A stretch of 64,000 nucleotides of DNA from JAKPBU01 sp964425695 (GCA_964425695.1 CAYRNF010000003.1:62001-126000), one strand, 5' to 3'; shown: positions 17,970-26,209, counted from the first letter of the stretch. Notes: generated by a model not told the origin, from the sequence alone. Translations and numbers: made by a program.

Positions 17970-19373
17970 TCAGTTACCTCTCTTTGCGTAGATGGCTTGA
18001 GGGTCCAGGCCGGCGGCCTGGTTCGACTTCGCAGCCGTGTCGGCAGGAAGGGTGGTCTGCAGGGTCACGTTGTCGCTCTCGTCGGCTTTCGCCTCGACGA
18101 GCGCAGAGCGCACCTGCTCGATGGGGGTCTTGGTCTTCACGAACGCCGCGGCGCGCGTAGCGGCGTTGGCGGTCTTGCACAGGTCCACGACCTGGCTGGC
18201 GTACGCGATGCGCTCGGAGACGTCATCGACCGCTTCGAGCGTGGCGCACACCGCCATCGAGACGTCCGCGGGGAGCGCGGACTCCATGACGGTTGCGAGT
18301 GCCTGGCCACGCGCCAGCTGCTGGGCCTGCTGGGGATCCAGTTCGACCTTCAGGTCGGCGACGACAGCACCCGCTTCGGGCAGCGCCTGCGGCGCACTCG
18401 CTTCCGCGCCGTCCTCCGCGCCGTCGCCGGGCAGCTCCGAGCCGTCTGCCTCCGGCGCGCCCAGCTTTGCCATGAGGTCGTGCCAGGTGCCCAGGTGCGT
18501 GGCGAAGCCGACGGCAATGCCGGCTTGGCCTTCGAACAGGCCGGCCTCGGTCGCGCGCACCGTATCCGGCTCCATCCCGCGGTACTTGGCCACGGCCTCC
18601 ACGAAGCTGTCGCGCGCCGCGTCGACGCTTGCCTGCAGCCAGGACTGGGCACCTTCCTGCAGAGGAAAGTCTGTGCTGAAGTCGATCTTGCGCTCGCCCG
18701 CGAAGACCGCGGTGACCTTGCGGCCCACCTTCGCGTTCCAGCCGCTGAATTCCTCATGGAAGGCGCAGGCGCCCACGCTCCCCACGCCACCGGTGCGACT
18801 CACCCAGACCTCGTCGCAGGCCGCGGCGATCGCGTAGGCCGCGGAGTAGGCGTAGTCGTCGACCAGCGCATACAGCGGCTTGCGTCCGCGCGACTCGAAG
18901 ATGTAGTCGCTGAGGTCGAAGCAGCCAGACACCATCCCGCCCGGCGACTCGATGCGGAGCACGATCGACGACACGCTGTCGTCGTCGAGCATGTCGTCCA
19001 GGTGAGCGCGGATCCCCGCGTAACTGGCCGGCCCCGGGCCGCTCGCGCCGGGCATCGGGCGGTTGACCAGCGCGCCGGAGATGTTGATCACGCCGATGCG
19101 GCGCACTTCCGCCGTTGCAGGCTGCGAGATGTCGTCGTGGTCGCTGGGAATCGCCGCGACCCGCCCGGTGCCGGCGCTGAACTGCATGCGCTCAGCAGCC
19201 AGCACCGTATCTGCGCTCGTAACCGCGCCGGTGAGATATCCGGCGATGATGGATTCCGCCATCGCCGGGTACGCGAGCAGCGGCCGGTTGAGCGCCGCGA
19301 CCGCCAAGCTCGAGACGACAGGATGCTTGCTGCGTCCCGTGAGGCGGGACAGCAGGCTCGGCGACTTCGCCAT
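17970..19373 (-). CDS. Prohead S49 (ClpP/SppA-like) protease with C-terminal scaffold region
   Basis: A 467-residue protein. The S49 domain (about residues 90-310) contains RIESPGGMVSG and the nucleophile region YAYSAAYAIAAA (Ser177), then GGVGSVG. It probably matures the prohead and removes scaffold, like lambda gpC. The acidic, Ala-rich C-terminal region (about 320-467) resembles a fused scaffold such as Nu3. AAGGAG lies seven bases before the chosen ATG; the upstream TTG is not needed. No convincing internal start for a separate scaffold was identified. Confidence 0.9.
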   Translation of the reverse strand: MAKSPSLLSRLTGRSKHPVVSSLAVAALNRPLLAYPAMAESIIAGYLTGAVTSADTVLAAERMQFSAGTGRVAAIPSDHDDISQPATAEVRRIGVINISGALVNRPMPGASGPGPASYAGIRAHLDDMLDDDSVSSIVLRIESPGGMVSGCFDLSDYIFESRGRKPLYALVDDYAYSAAYAIAAACDEVWVSRTGGVGSVGACAFHEEFSGWNAKVGRKVTAVFAGERKIDFSTDFPLQEGAQSWLQASVDAARDSFVEAVAKYRGMEPDTVRATEAGLFEGQAGIAVGFATHLGTWHDLMAKLGAPEADGSELPGDGAEDGAEASAPQALPEAGAVVADLKVELDPQQAQQLARGQALATVMESALPADVSMAVCATLEAVDDVSERIAYASQVVDLCKTANAATRAAAFVKTKTPIEQVRSALVEAKADESDNVTLQTTLPADTAAKSNQAAGLDPQAIYAKRGN

Positions 19374-19375
19374 GA

Positions 19376-20851
19376 TCAATCTCCTTCGGAGGTTTCAGGT
19401 TCGGGGTCGGCCTGCGCCTTGCCCGAGGAATCGGTGCGACGTGCGTCGCTGGTGAAGACCAGCCCGCTCGCGTCGGCGCGTTGGTTGTCGGCGACGATCT
19501 CGGCCTCGACCTGGTCGGGGTCCTCGCCGCGGGACAGCACAGTGCTGCTCCGCGACTGCAGGCCAGCGCGGACGGCCTTGATGTCGGCATCCACGTCCTG
19601 CACCGGATGGCTGTACGGCCAGCCCTGCGGAACCCAGAGCGTTTCGGCCACGTCCTCGCGGATCTCGCTGTAGCCGGGGATGTCGAGTGCGCCGGCGAGT
19701 ACTGCTGCATCCAGGTAGCGCTGCCGCAGCGGCTGCAGGAAGCGCGGGATGAAGGTCAGCCACTGCCACATCTCGGTGAGGCGCCGGAACTCATTGAGGA
19801 TCAGGCGCAGCGCGCGGTCTGACACGTTGCGCAGGTCGCCTGTCAGCACCTCGTACGGCACGCCCATCGTCGCGGCGATGGCCATGAGGCCGTTGCGCAT
19901 GAAATCGCTGTAGTTCGAGCCGGCGTCGGGCGGATCGCTGAACTTGACGTTCACTCCGCGCGGCAGCTGCTGCATCGTGCCCGGCTCGAGGCCGATCACC
20001 TCGGCGCCATCCATGGCCGGCTCACCTTGGCCCGGGGCGGCGCTGGCCAGGTCAGCCGGGTCATCGCCAAACTCTGGCGCGCCCTCGACGTAGAAGCCTG
20101 CGAACAGGTTGGCGATGGCCTGCCGCTCGAGCACGTTGTCGCTGAAACGGTCGAGGTGGAACATCCTCAGCAGCGCGGGCGTCACGTCCGGCACGCCGCG
20201 AATCTGGCCTGCGCGCTTCGGCTGGTAGACGTGCTCCACCTGGTCCGCCGGAACACGCACCAGCTCGTTGCCGCCAAGGCTGAGGGTCTGGTCGCCGGGG
20301 TGCTCGCGATACATCCAGTACGCCACCCGGCGCCCGATCGCGTCGAACTCGATGCCGGCGCGCACGGCGTTTCCGTTGCTGGCCAGCGTGTACAGGTCGG
20401 CCGGGCATTGCTCCGCCTCGATGATCTGAACCTGCAGCGGCACCGGCAGGCCATCGGCGGCGCGGCGCGCGCGGAAGCGCACGAAGCATTCGCCCGCTTC
20501 CTTCCACTCGCGCCACGCCAGCGCCTGCAGCGCGTACCCATCACAGACCCAGTCCGCGTCGCAGACCGCCATCCAGCGCTTCCACAACCGCGCCTCGATC
20601 TCGCGGTACTCGGCAGTGCCGTAAAGCCCCTTCGCCTGGATGCCCGTGGCGATGCCGTTGGCAGCCAGCTTGTCCTGCGCGGCAGCCCCCCAAGGGTTGT
20701 TGCGCACCTGGTCGCGCGCGCGGGCCCGGATCGTGGACAGACCCGCCAGATTCAGCGTGTTCGGCCCGCCGGTGGAGGCGCGCCACATGCGCGTGCGCCG
20801 GCTCTCCACCGACGCTTGGGCATGCGCCGGCAGCGTGTTGCCTTCGAACAT
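19376..20851 (-). CDS. Portal protein, lambda gpB family
   Basis: A 491-residue protein with portal motifs of the lambda type (RARARDQVRNNPWGAAAQDK near residue 45; VIEAEQC-like strand; LERQAIANLFAGFYVEG). It forms the dodecameric ring through which DNA enters the head. It lies between gpW and the S49 protease, with an acidic C-terminus ending EPETSEGD. Confidence 0.93.
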   Translation of the reverse strand: MFEGNTLPAHAQASVESRRTRMWRASTGGPNTLNLAGLSTIRARARDQVRNNPWGAAAQDKLAANGIATGIQAKGLYGTAEYREIEARLWKRWMAVCDADWVCDGYALQALAWREWKEAGECFVRFRARRAADGLPVPLQVQIIEAEQCPADLYTLASNGNAVRAGIEFDAIGRRVAYWMYREHPGDQTLSLGGNELVRVPADQVEHVYQPKRAGQIRGVPDVTPALLRMFHLDRFSDNVLERQAIANLFAGFYVEGAPEFGDDPADLASAAPGQGEPAMDGAEVIGLEPGTMQQLPRGVNVKFSDPPDAGSNYSDFMRNGLMAIAATMGVPYEVLTGDLRNVSDRALRLILNEFRRLTEMWQWLTFIPRFLQPLRQRYLDAAVLAGALDIPGYSEIREDVAETLWVPQGWPYSHPVQDVDADIKAVRAGLQSRSSTVLSRGEDPDQVEAEIVADNQRADASGLVFTSDARRTDSSGKAQADPEPETSEGD

Positions 20852-20855
20852 GGGC

Positions 20856-21065
20856 CTATCCCCTGCCCTGCTGGAACAATCGGAAGATCCGGCTGCGGCG
20901 CGGCGCGGCGGGCGCGCCCTCGATCTCGGCCTTGATCACGTTACGAGCCGCGATCATGTCCTTCACCGACTGGTACTCCACCGTGCGATCGCGGTACTGC
21001 ACACGGCGCACGCCGGCCTTGAGCGCCTCGTCCAGAGCCGTCAGATCGTCTGCAGTGAATGCCAT
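20856..21065 (-). CDS. Head-tail joining protein, gpW family
   Basis: A 69-residue protein starting MAFTADDLTALDEALKAGVR, with the YRDRTVEYQSVKDM hairpin and IFRLFQQGRG tail typical of lambda gpW. gpW stabilises packaged DNA and forms the platform for tail attachment. It is the expected short gene between terminase large subunit and portal. Confidence 0.92.
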   Translation of the reverse strand: MAFTADDLTALDEALKAGVRRVQYRDRTVEYQSVKDMIAARNVIKAEIEGAPAAPRRSRIFRLFQQGRG

Positions 21066-21066
21066 A

Positions 21067-23160
21067 TCAGCGTCCCAAATACTTGCTTCGAATGACGCGC
21101 GGCCGGCGGCTCACGCGCGGCTGTGGCGCATCGGGCTCGTCGTCCGCTCGCACGTCCGGGTTGAGGTCCCACGGTGCCGCCCAGCTCGGCGGCGTGTTCC
21201 AGTTGATCGCGCCGACACGCAGCTTCACGCCCAGCGCCTCGTTGTAGCTGGCCAAGTCGAATTGCTCATTCCGGCGCCCGCCCTGTCGCACCCACCCGCT
21301 CGCCGTGCGGTTCTCCGCCGTCAGCTCGCGCAGGAAGCTGTCGGGCAACCAGCCTGGCAGGTGGTAGTAGCCCGGCCCCGGCTCTTCTCGCGCCAGGTTC
21401 GCCGCCACCATGTCCTTGAAGCGGTCCGTGTTGAGGAAGAGCATCGGCACGTCCCCGACCGCGCCCGAGTGCCTGTCCGAACGCTTGCGCGCGTCCGGGA
21501 AGCCCTCGCGCAGCAGCGGCGCGTTCTTGTTGGCCTCGCCCTTCAGCAGTCGAACGTTGTTGGCCAAGCCCGCGGCGCGCAGCCCGCGCCAGTAGTCCAG
21601 CGCGCGCGGCGCCGTACCGTCCTGACCCTGTGAGTCGATCGCGACGAACTTGATGGGCATCGTGCGGCCGCTGCCATCCGCAAGCGGGTAGCGGCGCTGC
21701 ACCACGTGCTCCGTGATCCGAGACCAGTCCTCCAAGTACGCGGCGGGTTCCAGCGGCAGGAAGTTCCCGGCGCCGTCGCTGCGGCGCGAGGTCTTGAGCG
21801 CGTAGCCGTCGACGAACCACCGCTCCGCGCCCACACCGTCTGCCGACGGTCCCCAGCCCATGACCTGCACCACGAACCGGTTCCCTTGTACGTCCACGGT
21901 GGCCGACAGGAAGCGGACTCCCTCTGGCACCACGTCCGGCATCGTGTCCCGCTCCTTGCGCTGCTGCAGGTCCGAAACCTCCCGCGCCGACCGCGCGCCC
22001 ATCGGCAGAAACGGCAGCGCCTGGTCGACGTTAACGGTGGTCCGCAACGGCTTCTGCTCACCCGTCAGCGCGTACGTCTTCAGCGCCTGCAGGTACCGCT
22101 CGAGAAGCGACTCCCAGCTCTGGTACGCCGCCGCCACGCCGCCGAGGTAGAAACTCGCGATCCGCGACACGGGCAGCTCACCTGTGAGGGATCCGTCCCG
22201 CTCGACCGCCTGGAGCTCCCCGGCCCAGGTGCCACGCCCGTTCATCTCGCGCTTCCACCGATGCTCCAGCGAGACGCCGCACGCCGGACACGTCACCTGC
22301 GCCAGCAGCTGCGCCATCCGGTACAGGTCGTCCACCTTGACTCGCTCCACCAGCTCGTCGTGTGGCGGTAGCGCGAAGAGCTCCACACCAGGCTTGGCCT
22401 GGAAGTAGTCGCCGCACTCCATGCAGGGCCAGTACCAACGGCGCCGGTCGCCGCGGTTGTACAGCGCCACGATCCCCGGCGCTGGCGGCGCCTCGTGCCG
22501 CGTGCTCGGCTTCCAGCTGGCATCCGCGTAGTCGCGCGCCGGACTGGATTCGGCCACGCACACGCCGGACGACATGAACGTCTGCACGCGCTTCAGCGCC
22601 AAGCCGAAGGCCTCGTCGATGCTGAGGTCGCCGGTGAAGTTGTCCACGTCGGTCATCAGGACGCGCTTCACGTCCTTGCCCGACAGCACCGCGATCGACG
22701 GCCAACCCATGCGCAGCGCCATGCCGGTGCGGAAGAACTTCATGAGCACGTTGTCGTCGTGCGCACGAGGGCTGAGCCGCGCCTTCAGCTCGGGGCTGAA
22801 CCGGATGGTCCGATTGATCCGGGTCTTGCTGAAGTCCTCCGCCTGGTCCTTGTTGGTCTGGATGATCAGCGTGTCCGCCGGATCGTCCGCGATCGTGTAG
22901 CTGAGCACGCCATCGACCAGCGCGATCGTCTTTCCAGAGCGCGCCGGGCCGACGAAGACCACTGCTTCGTGCAACCGGCTCGACGTGAGGTTGGTGGGCT
23001 GCACCATGTAGGGCGTCAGCGTCGGATCCCAGTCCTTCGCCGTGCCGTCGCTGCCCACGACCTTCATCGCGCGGCGGATCGAGTCACAGACCTGCATGCG
23101 CCGCGGCGGCCGCACCATCTCCGCGACCTCCCGCGTGATCTCACGCGCAGAGGCGTGCAT
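21067..23160 (-). CDS. Terminase large subunit, lambda gpA family
   Basis: A 697-residue packaging motor ATPase and nuclease. Walker A is GPARSGKT (residues 71-78). The C-terminal part has the nuclease region with FVAIDSQGQDG and the segment DARKRSDRHSGAVGD. Length agrees with GpA-type terminases, which cut at cos sites, so this phage probably has cohesive ends. Its start overlaps the small subunit by 20 bases. Confidence 0.95.
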   Translation of the reverse strand: MHASAREITREVAEMVRPPRRMQVCDSIRRAMKVVGSDGTAKDWDPTLTPYMVQPTNLTSSRLHEAVVFVGPARSGKTIALVDGVLSYTIADDPADTLIIQTNKDQAEDFSKTRINRTIRFSPELKARLSPRAHDDNVLMKFFRTGMALRMGWPSIAVLSGKDVKRVLMTDVDNFTGDLSIDEAFGLALKRVQTFMSSGVCVAESSPARDYADASWKPSTRHEAPPAPGIVALYNRGDRRRWYWPCMECGDYFQAKPGVELFALPPHDELVERVKVDDLYRMAQLLAQVTCPACGVSLEHRWKREMNGRGTWAGELQAVERDGSLTGELPVSRIASFYLGGVAAAYQSWESLLERYLQALKTYALTGEQKPLRTTVNVDQALPFLPMGARSAREVSDLQQRKERDTMPDVVPEGVRFLSATVDVQGNRFVVQVMGWGPSADGVGAERWFVDGYALKTSRRSDGAGNFLPLEPAAYLEDWSRITEHVVQRRYPLADGSGRTMPIKFVAIDSQGQDGTAPRALDYWRGLRAAGLANNVRLLKGEANKNAPLLREGFPDARKRSDRHSGAVGDVPMLFLNTDRFKDMVAANLAREEPGPGYYHLPGWLPDSFLRELTAENRTASGWVRQGGRRNEQFDLASYNEALGVKLRVGAINWNTPPSWAAPWDLNPDVRADDEPDAPQPRVSRRPRVIRSKYLGR

Positions 23161-23653
23161 CTTCGTCCTCTGCCGTCAGCCCTTCGAACAGCTCCAAGCG
23201 CCGCGCGTCGAGGATTTCCTGCAGGCGCTGCACCTGGTGCGGCTCCAGCGCCTCGTCGCGCTCCAAGATGTCGGGCAGCGTTTCGAAGGTCTGGACCACC
23301 GCACCCAATACCCGCGCCACGTCGCGCTCGTGCTCCAGCGCCGGCACCAGTTTCCCGGCCTTCGCCTCCAGGTTCATCCGCTCGTGCTCGGACTGGAACC
23401 ACGCGCGGCGCTTCTCGGGCGGCAGCCGATCCGGGTCGGTGTTGCCCTCTGGGTCGACCGCCGCGCCGTCTACCAGCACAGAAGCCACGTCGCGAAGGCG
23501 GTAGACCGGGTATCCGCCATCCTCACCGTGGGGCTTGATCCCCGCGTCGCGAATCCGCCGCGCCACGGTGTCCCTGGACAACCCGAACTCCTCAGCCAGC
23601 CTTCGCATCGACGCGGTCATCGGACCGCGAAGCGCTGTCACCTTCCCTGCCAC
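23141..23653 (-). CDS. Terminase small subunit (Nu1-like)
   Basis: A 170-residue protein. The N-terminal winged helix (MRRLAEEFGLSRDTVARRIR, then a YPVYRLRDV wing) is the DNA-binding module that recognises cos in Nu1-type subunits. The C-terminal helical region would contact the large subunit. It lies just upstream of the large subunit and downstream of a palindrome-containing non-coding stretch. Confidence 0.9.
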   Translation of the reverse strand: MAGKVTALRGPMTASMRRLAEEFGLSRDTVARRIRDAGIKPHGEDGGYPVYRLRDVASVLVDGAAVDPEGNTDPDRLPPEKRRAWFQSEHERMNLEAKAGKLVPALEHERDVARVLGAVVQTFETLPDILERDEALEPHQVQRLQEILDARRLELFEGLTAEDEDARLCA

Positions 23654-23723
23654 GTCATTTCCTCGGTTCGGCCACCCGGAATCGCGGATTCAGGGGCCTA
23701 AGTGCGCAGATTCGCCCGGTGGT

Positions 23724-23739
23724 GGCCGCCTAGGAGGCC
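23724..23739. other. Candidate cos site (imperfect palindrome upstream of terminase)
   Basis: GGCCGCCTAGGAGGCC is a 16-bp near-perfect palindrome in the 114-base non-coding gap upstream of the small terminase gene, the place of cos in lambda. A second inverted repeat (ACCGGGG with CCCCGGT, 23755-23778) lies nearby. Which one, if either, is cut cannot be decided from sequence. Confidence 0.4.
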
Positions 23740-23767
23740 GAAAAACGGTCGAGAACCGGGGTCCGAA

Positions 23768-23935
23768 TTACCCCCGGTCCGGACCTGAACCGTCAGGGGC
23801 CCCCGCCGTTTCCTGAATGGGCACCATTTCGTTCAGTTTCGCCTCGGTCGGCTGCCCCGTGGCGCGCTCTGCCGCTGCGCGCGTGTCGGCCAAGGCCGCA
23901 GCGATGGCCACTGCAAGGACGCGAACACGAATCAC
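23768..23935 (-). CDS. Small protein at the end of the lysis cassette
   Basis: A 55-residue protein whose GTG start overlaps the Rz stop (GTGA). The N-terminus has a short hydrophobic stretch (VRVLAVAIAAALA), too short and Arg-flanked to be called a membrane span. The C-terminus is hydrophilic. No family was recognised; it is not a convincing holin. Confidence 0.45.
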   Translation of the reverse strand: MIRVRVLAVAIAAALADTRAAAERATGQPTEAKLNEMVPIQETAGAPDGSGPDRG

Positions 23936-24465
23936 GAGCCGCAGCCCTCGGCCGGCGGGTTCGCCTTGCACTGCTGACGCACCCAGTCCTGCAGGCTCAC
24001 GAGCTGCTGCGAGGTCTGCTGGCAGGTCGAGTAGTTGCCGGTGACGGTGGCGGCAGCTTCTTGAGCGGGGACGGGCGCTGCATCAGGGATGTCGGCGGGG
24101 TCGGGAACGGGTTCACCACCGGCTGCCGCGTCGTGGAGCAGCCTGAACCCGCCAGGCAGATCGCAGCTGCCAGCAGGCACGAACACCGGTACCTTACGCA
24201 CGATCGCATCGCCCTTCTCCCGAATGGTCTTGATCCGGTCCACATAGACCTTCTCGGTACGCACCGTGACCTGGCTGGCCGCGGCGCGCAGTTCTTCCAG
24301 CCGCGTGCGGCCGCGCTCTACGGCCTTGTCCCACTTGCCCTGCACCTGGGCCTGGCCGGCCTCGTAGCGCGCCTCGCCGTAGGCGTGGATCCGGACACCG
24401 GCCAGCACCAGCAGGCACACCAGCACGATGCCGGCGACGATCTGCAGGGGCGACAGCCGGATCAC
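23932..24465 (-). CDS. Rz-like inner membrane spanin subunit
   Basis: A 177-residue protein beginning with GTG (GTGA overlap with the endolysin stop). It has one N-terminal transmembrane segment (about residues 5-24, LSPLQIVAGIVLVCLLVLAG) followed by a coiled-coil periplasmic region (GQAQVQGKWDKAVERGRTRL). This is the layout of Rz, which with Rz1 fuses inner and outer membranes at lysis. The Rz1 frame is embedded inside. The C-terminal part contains four cysteines. Confidence 0.85.
   Translation of the reverse strand: MIRLSPLQIVAGIVLVCLLVLAGVRIHAYGEARYEAGQAQVQGKWDKAVERGRTRLEELRAAASQVTVRTEKVYVDRIKTIREKGDAIVRKVPVFVPAGSCDLPGGFRLLHDAAAGGEPVPDPADIPDAAPVPAQEAAATVTGNYSTCQQTSQQLVSLQDWVRQQCKANPPAEGCGS
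23997..24209 (-). CDS. Rz1-like outer membrane spanin lipoprotein, nested in the Rz gene
   Basis: A 70-residue Pro-rich protein in a different frame inside Rz. The basic N-terminus, hydrophobic stretch (CLLAAAICLAGSG) and Cys24 form a lipoprotein signal, though the lipobox is imperfect (Gly at -3). The mature part is short and Pro/Ser-rich (NPFPTPPTSL), as in Rz1 proteins. A fully nested position is typical of Rz/Rz1 pairs. The start at 24209 is preferred over the longer frame. Confidence 0.8.
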   Translation of the reverse strand: MRSCVRYRCSCLLAAAICLAGSGCSTTRQPVVNPFPTPPTSLMQRPSPLKKLPPPSPATTRPASRPRSSS

Positions 24466-24959
24466 GGCGCACGCTCCTGGAGGGGCTGCATGCACAGCCG
24501 GTACTCGGCCTGACGGCGGTTCACCAGGCCTTTCACCCGCTTGCCGCCGGCGTACACCCAGCGCATCAGCTGGCCACAGGCCTGGGCGATCTCGCCGCGG
24601 TTGGCGTGGCGCTGCAGGGTGGAGCCGCACACGCCGCTCGGGCCCACGTTGAACACGAAGCTGGTGAGGGCTGCCGCCGTCTCCGGCTTCAGGGGATGGC
24701 GAATGCAGCGCTGCACGTGGGCGTAGGCGTGGGCCAAGTCGCCGGCCAGCAGGCGGTCGCATTGCTCGCGGGTGCGGCGGGGCTGGCCCATCACCACGTC
24801 CCGCCCGGTGTGGCCGAAGCAGACCGTGGGCACGCCCACGATGTCCCGGTACACGTCGGGGCGGTTGCCCTCCCAGAGGGCCACGGTTCCGGCGGCCAGC
24901 GTCAGCACGGCGGCTGCGACACCACCGGCGGCGGTGCGCTGCTTCGTCTTGTCCTGCAT
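24462..24959 (-). CDS. SAR endolysin, GH24 lysozyme (R21-like)
   Basis: A 165-residue muramidase. The N-terminal Ala/Gly-rich weakly hydrophobic segment (AAGGVAAAVLTLAAGTVALW) is a signal-arrest-release domain: the enzyme is exported tethered and inactive, then released when the membrane is depolarised. The catalytic triad spacing E30-x8-D39-x5-T45 fits GH24 enzymes. It overlaps the PAS protein stop (TGATG) and the Rz start (GTGA). SAR endolysins usually work with a pinholin. Confidence 0.9.
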   Translation of the reverse strand: MQDKTKQRTAAGGVAAAVLTLAAGTVALWEGNRPDVYRDIVGVPTVCFGHTGRDVVMGQPRRTREQCDRLLAGDLAHAYAHVQRCIRHPLKPETAAALTSFVFNVGPSGVCGSTLQRHANRGEIAQACGQLMRWVYAGGKRVKGLVNRRQAEYRLCMQPLQERAP

Positions 24960-25618
24960 CAGGCGGCCTCTTTCACCTTGGTGACCACGCCGAACCAGTG
25001 GGTGGCCGGTCCGATTCGAATGTCGCGGGGGTACGGCTCCAAGCGGACGTGGCCCACGAACCGCGAGCCGTCGCCGCGGATGAAGGTCACCGTGTCCTCG
25101 AAGGGACGGTGCTCCCGCGCGGCGCGCTCCCACTTCGCGATGTACGGCCCCTCGTCCTCAGGTGCGATGCGGTTCTTGTAGCCGTAGCCCAGCAGCTCGT
25201 CCTCGCCGACGCGCAGTTCTTTGGCGTATGCGCTGTTCACCAGCTCGTTGCGACCATCGCTGGTGCACACGAAGCGCATCTGCGGGTCCAGCGCCATCTG
25301 GCCCCACTGCATGGCCTTGATCTGCGCCAGCGCCACGTCCTGCTTGTCCAGGCGCTCATTCAGCGCCGCGAACTCCCGGGTGATCCGGCCCCGCTCCACC
25401 CCGGCGTCCTTGAACTGTGCGCCCAGGTCATCCAGCGACTTCTGCACCGTGGGCCACGTCTGGAACATCGCCTCGCGGCTTGCTGCGATGGCCTGTCGCT
25501 TGCGCCGCCACTCCGCGATGCGACGCGTGCGCAGCGTCCATTGCGTGACCAGGATGCCGCTCAACGCGACACCGATGGCCGCGAGCAACTCCTTCCAGAG
25601 CGCGTCCATCAGTCGCAT
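24959..25618 (-). CDS. Membrane-anchored PAS-domain protein in the holin position
   Basis: A 219-residue protein. One N-terminal transmembrane helix (about residues 8-27, WKELLAAIGVALSGILVTQW) is followed by a basic stretch, a predicted coiled coil (about 45-105) and a C-terminal PAS-like domain (about 108-217: FVCTSDGRNELVNSAYAKEL, ELLGYGYKNRIAPED, DTVTFIRGDGSRFVGHV, HWFGVVTKV). It precedes the SAR endolysin with a TGATG overlap, where a holin is expected; no other clear holin is present. PAS domains sense ligands, redox or light and mediate dimerisation. A role in lysis timing is inference; it could instead be a sensory moron. There is no kinase or GGDEF domain. Confidence 0.75.
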   Translation of the reverse strand: MRLMDALWKELLAAIGVALSGILVTQWTLRTRRIAEWRRKRQAIAASREAMFQTWPTVQKSLDDLGAQFKDAGVERGRITREFAALNERLDKQDVALAQIKAMQWGQMALDPQMRFVCTSDGRNELVNSAYAKELRVGEDELLGYGYKNRIAPEDEGPYIAKWERAAREHRPFEDTVTFIRGDGSRFVGHVRLEPYPRDIRIGPATHWFGVVTKVKEAA

Positions 25619-25707
25619 TGGTGGTCTCTACAGAGTTCCTGCGACGGGACGCCCGGCGCGAGGCCGCTTACCCCGCATATCCCCCTAGGGGCGCGCAGGA
25701 AGGTGCG

Positions 25708-25953
25708 TCAGTCGGCCTTGGTGAAGTCGACGTAGTACTTCTGGCCGGCCTCGAATTGACCGTGCAGGGCCGGATTGGCGACGTGGATCTCGCACGAAGC
25801 CGACGGGCTGAACTTGGCGAAGGTGTTGTCTTCGTCGCTGCCGTCTTCCGGGTAGCCGCCGGATCTGGCGACCGCGCGGAATGTGAGCTTCTCGACCGTG
25901 TCGCCGATCTTCTCGACGCCGGCGACTTCGAACTTGGCGCGCATGGTGGACAT
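25708..25953 (-). CDS. Conserved small phage protein of unknown function
   Basis: An 81-residue protein starting MSTMRAKFEVAGVEKIGDTV with a clear AGGAG ribosome-binding site. It is beta-rich (LTFRAVA, CEIHVANPALHGQF, GQKYYVDFTKAD), a pattern seen in small proteins of many siphophages. It is the first protein gene of the late operon after the tRNA. The family has no function known to me. Confidence 0.65.
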   Translation of the reverse strand: MSTMRAKFEVAGVEKIGDTVEKLTFRAVARSGGYPEDGSDEDNTFAKFSPSASCEIHVANPALHGQFEAGQKYYVDFTKAD

Positions 25954-26034
25954 GGCTATCTCCTGACAATGGTCGCCCGCCCGCAGCCCATGGCCGGGAG
26001 CTGCGGTCCTGAGTGAGGCTGCGGGAGGGCGAGG

Positions 26035-26111
26035 TGGTAGCGGGCGGACGATTTGAACGTCCAACCTCCTGGTTATGAGCCAGGCGATCTGCCGGGTTGA
26101 TCTAGCCCGCT
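26035..26111 (-). tRNA. Phage-encoded tRNA with CAU anticodon (Met or Ile2 type)
   Basis: A 77-base cloverleaf on the minus strand: acceptor AGCGGGC/GCCCGCT, D stem GATC/GATC, anticodon arm CCTGG CTCATAA CCAGG, T stem GGACG/CGTCC, encoded CCA. The anticodon stem lacks the three G:C pairs of initiator tRNAs, so it is an elongator Met or, if lysidine-modified, an AUA-reading Ile tRNA. It is the first product downstream of the putative late promoter. Confidence 0.88.
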
Positions 26112-26119
26112 GGAACGAA

Positions 26120-26147
26120 AACGGCCCGCCTGTGAGGGCGAGCCGTT
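26120..26147 (-). terminator. Terminator-like hairpin in the late leader
   Basis: Minus strand: an 11-bp stem (AACGGC.CGCC pairing with GGCG.GCCGTT, one G-U wobble, 6-base loop) followed by TTCGTT. It lies between the putative late promoter and the tRNA, like lambda tR'. A small second hairpin (GTGAC/GTCAC, 26152-26167) precedes it. Confidence 0.6.
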
Positions 26148-26177
26148 GAAAGTGACAATTTCGTCACCGTGCCGGAA

Positions 26178-26205
26178 ATTTAAGCCTGGAGGTTGAACCT
26201 GTCAA
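26178..26205 (-). promoter_or_regulatory. Putative late promoter
   Basis: Minus strand: TTGACA (26200-26205), 16-base spacer, TTAAAT (26178-26183). It reads toward the tRNA, lysis and morphogenesis genes from just after hicB. The perfect -35 is part of an ACCTGT/ACAGGT inverted repeat. A role as the late promoter is inferred from position. Confidence 0.55.
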
Positions 26206-26209
26206 CAGG

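Noticed and set aside
23768..23935. The 55-residue gene as holin
   Set aside because: Its hydrophobic stretch is only about 13 residues and interrupted by charge, and it lies after Rz rather than before the endolysin.
26035..26055. Phage tRNA 3' end as a second attachment site
   Set aside because: It shares only GGTAGCGGG with the attachment core; the match breaks after nine bases and is explained by common tRNA sequence.
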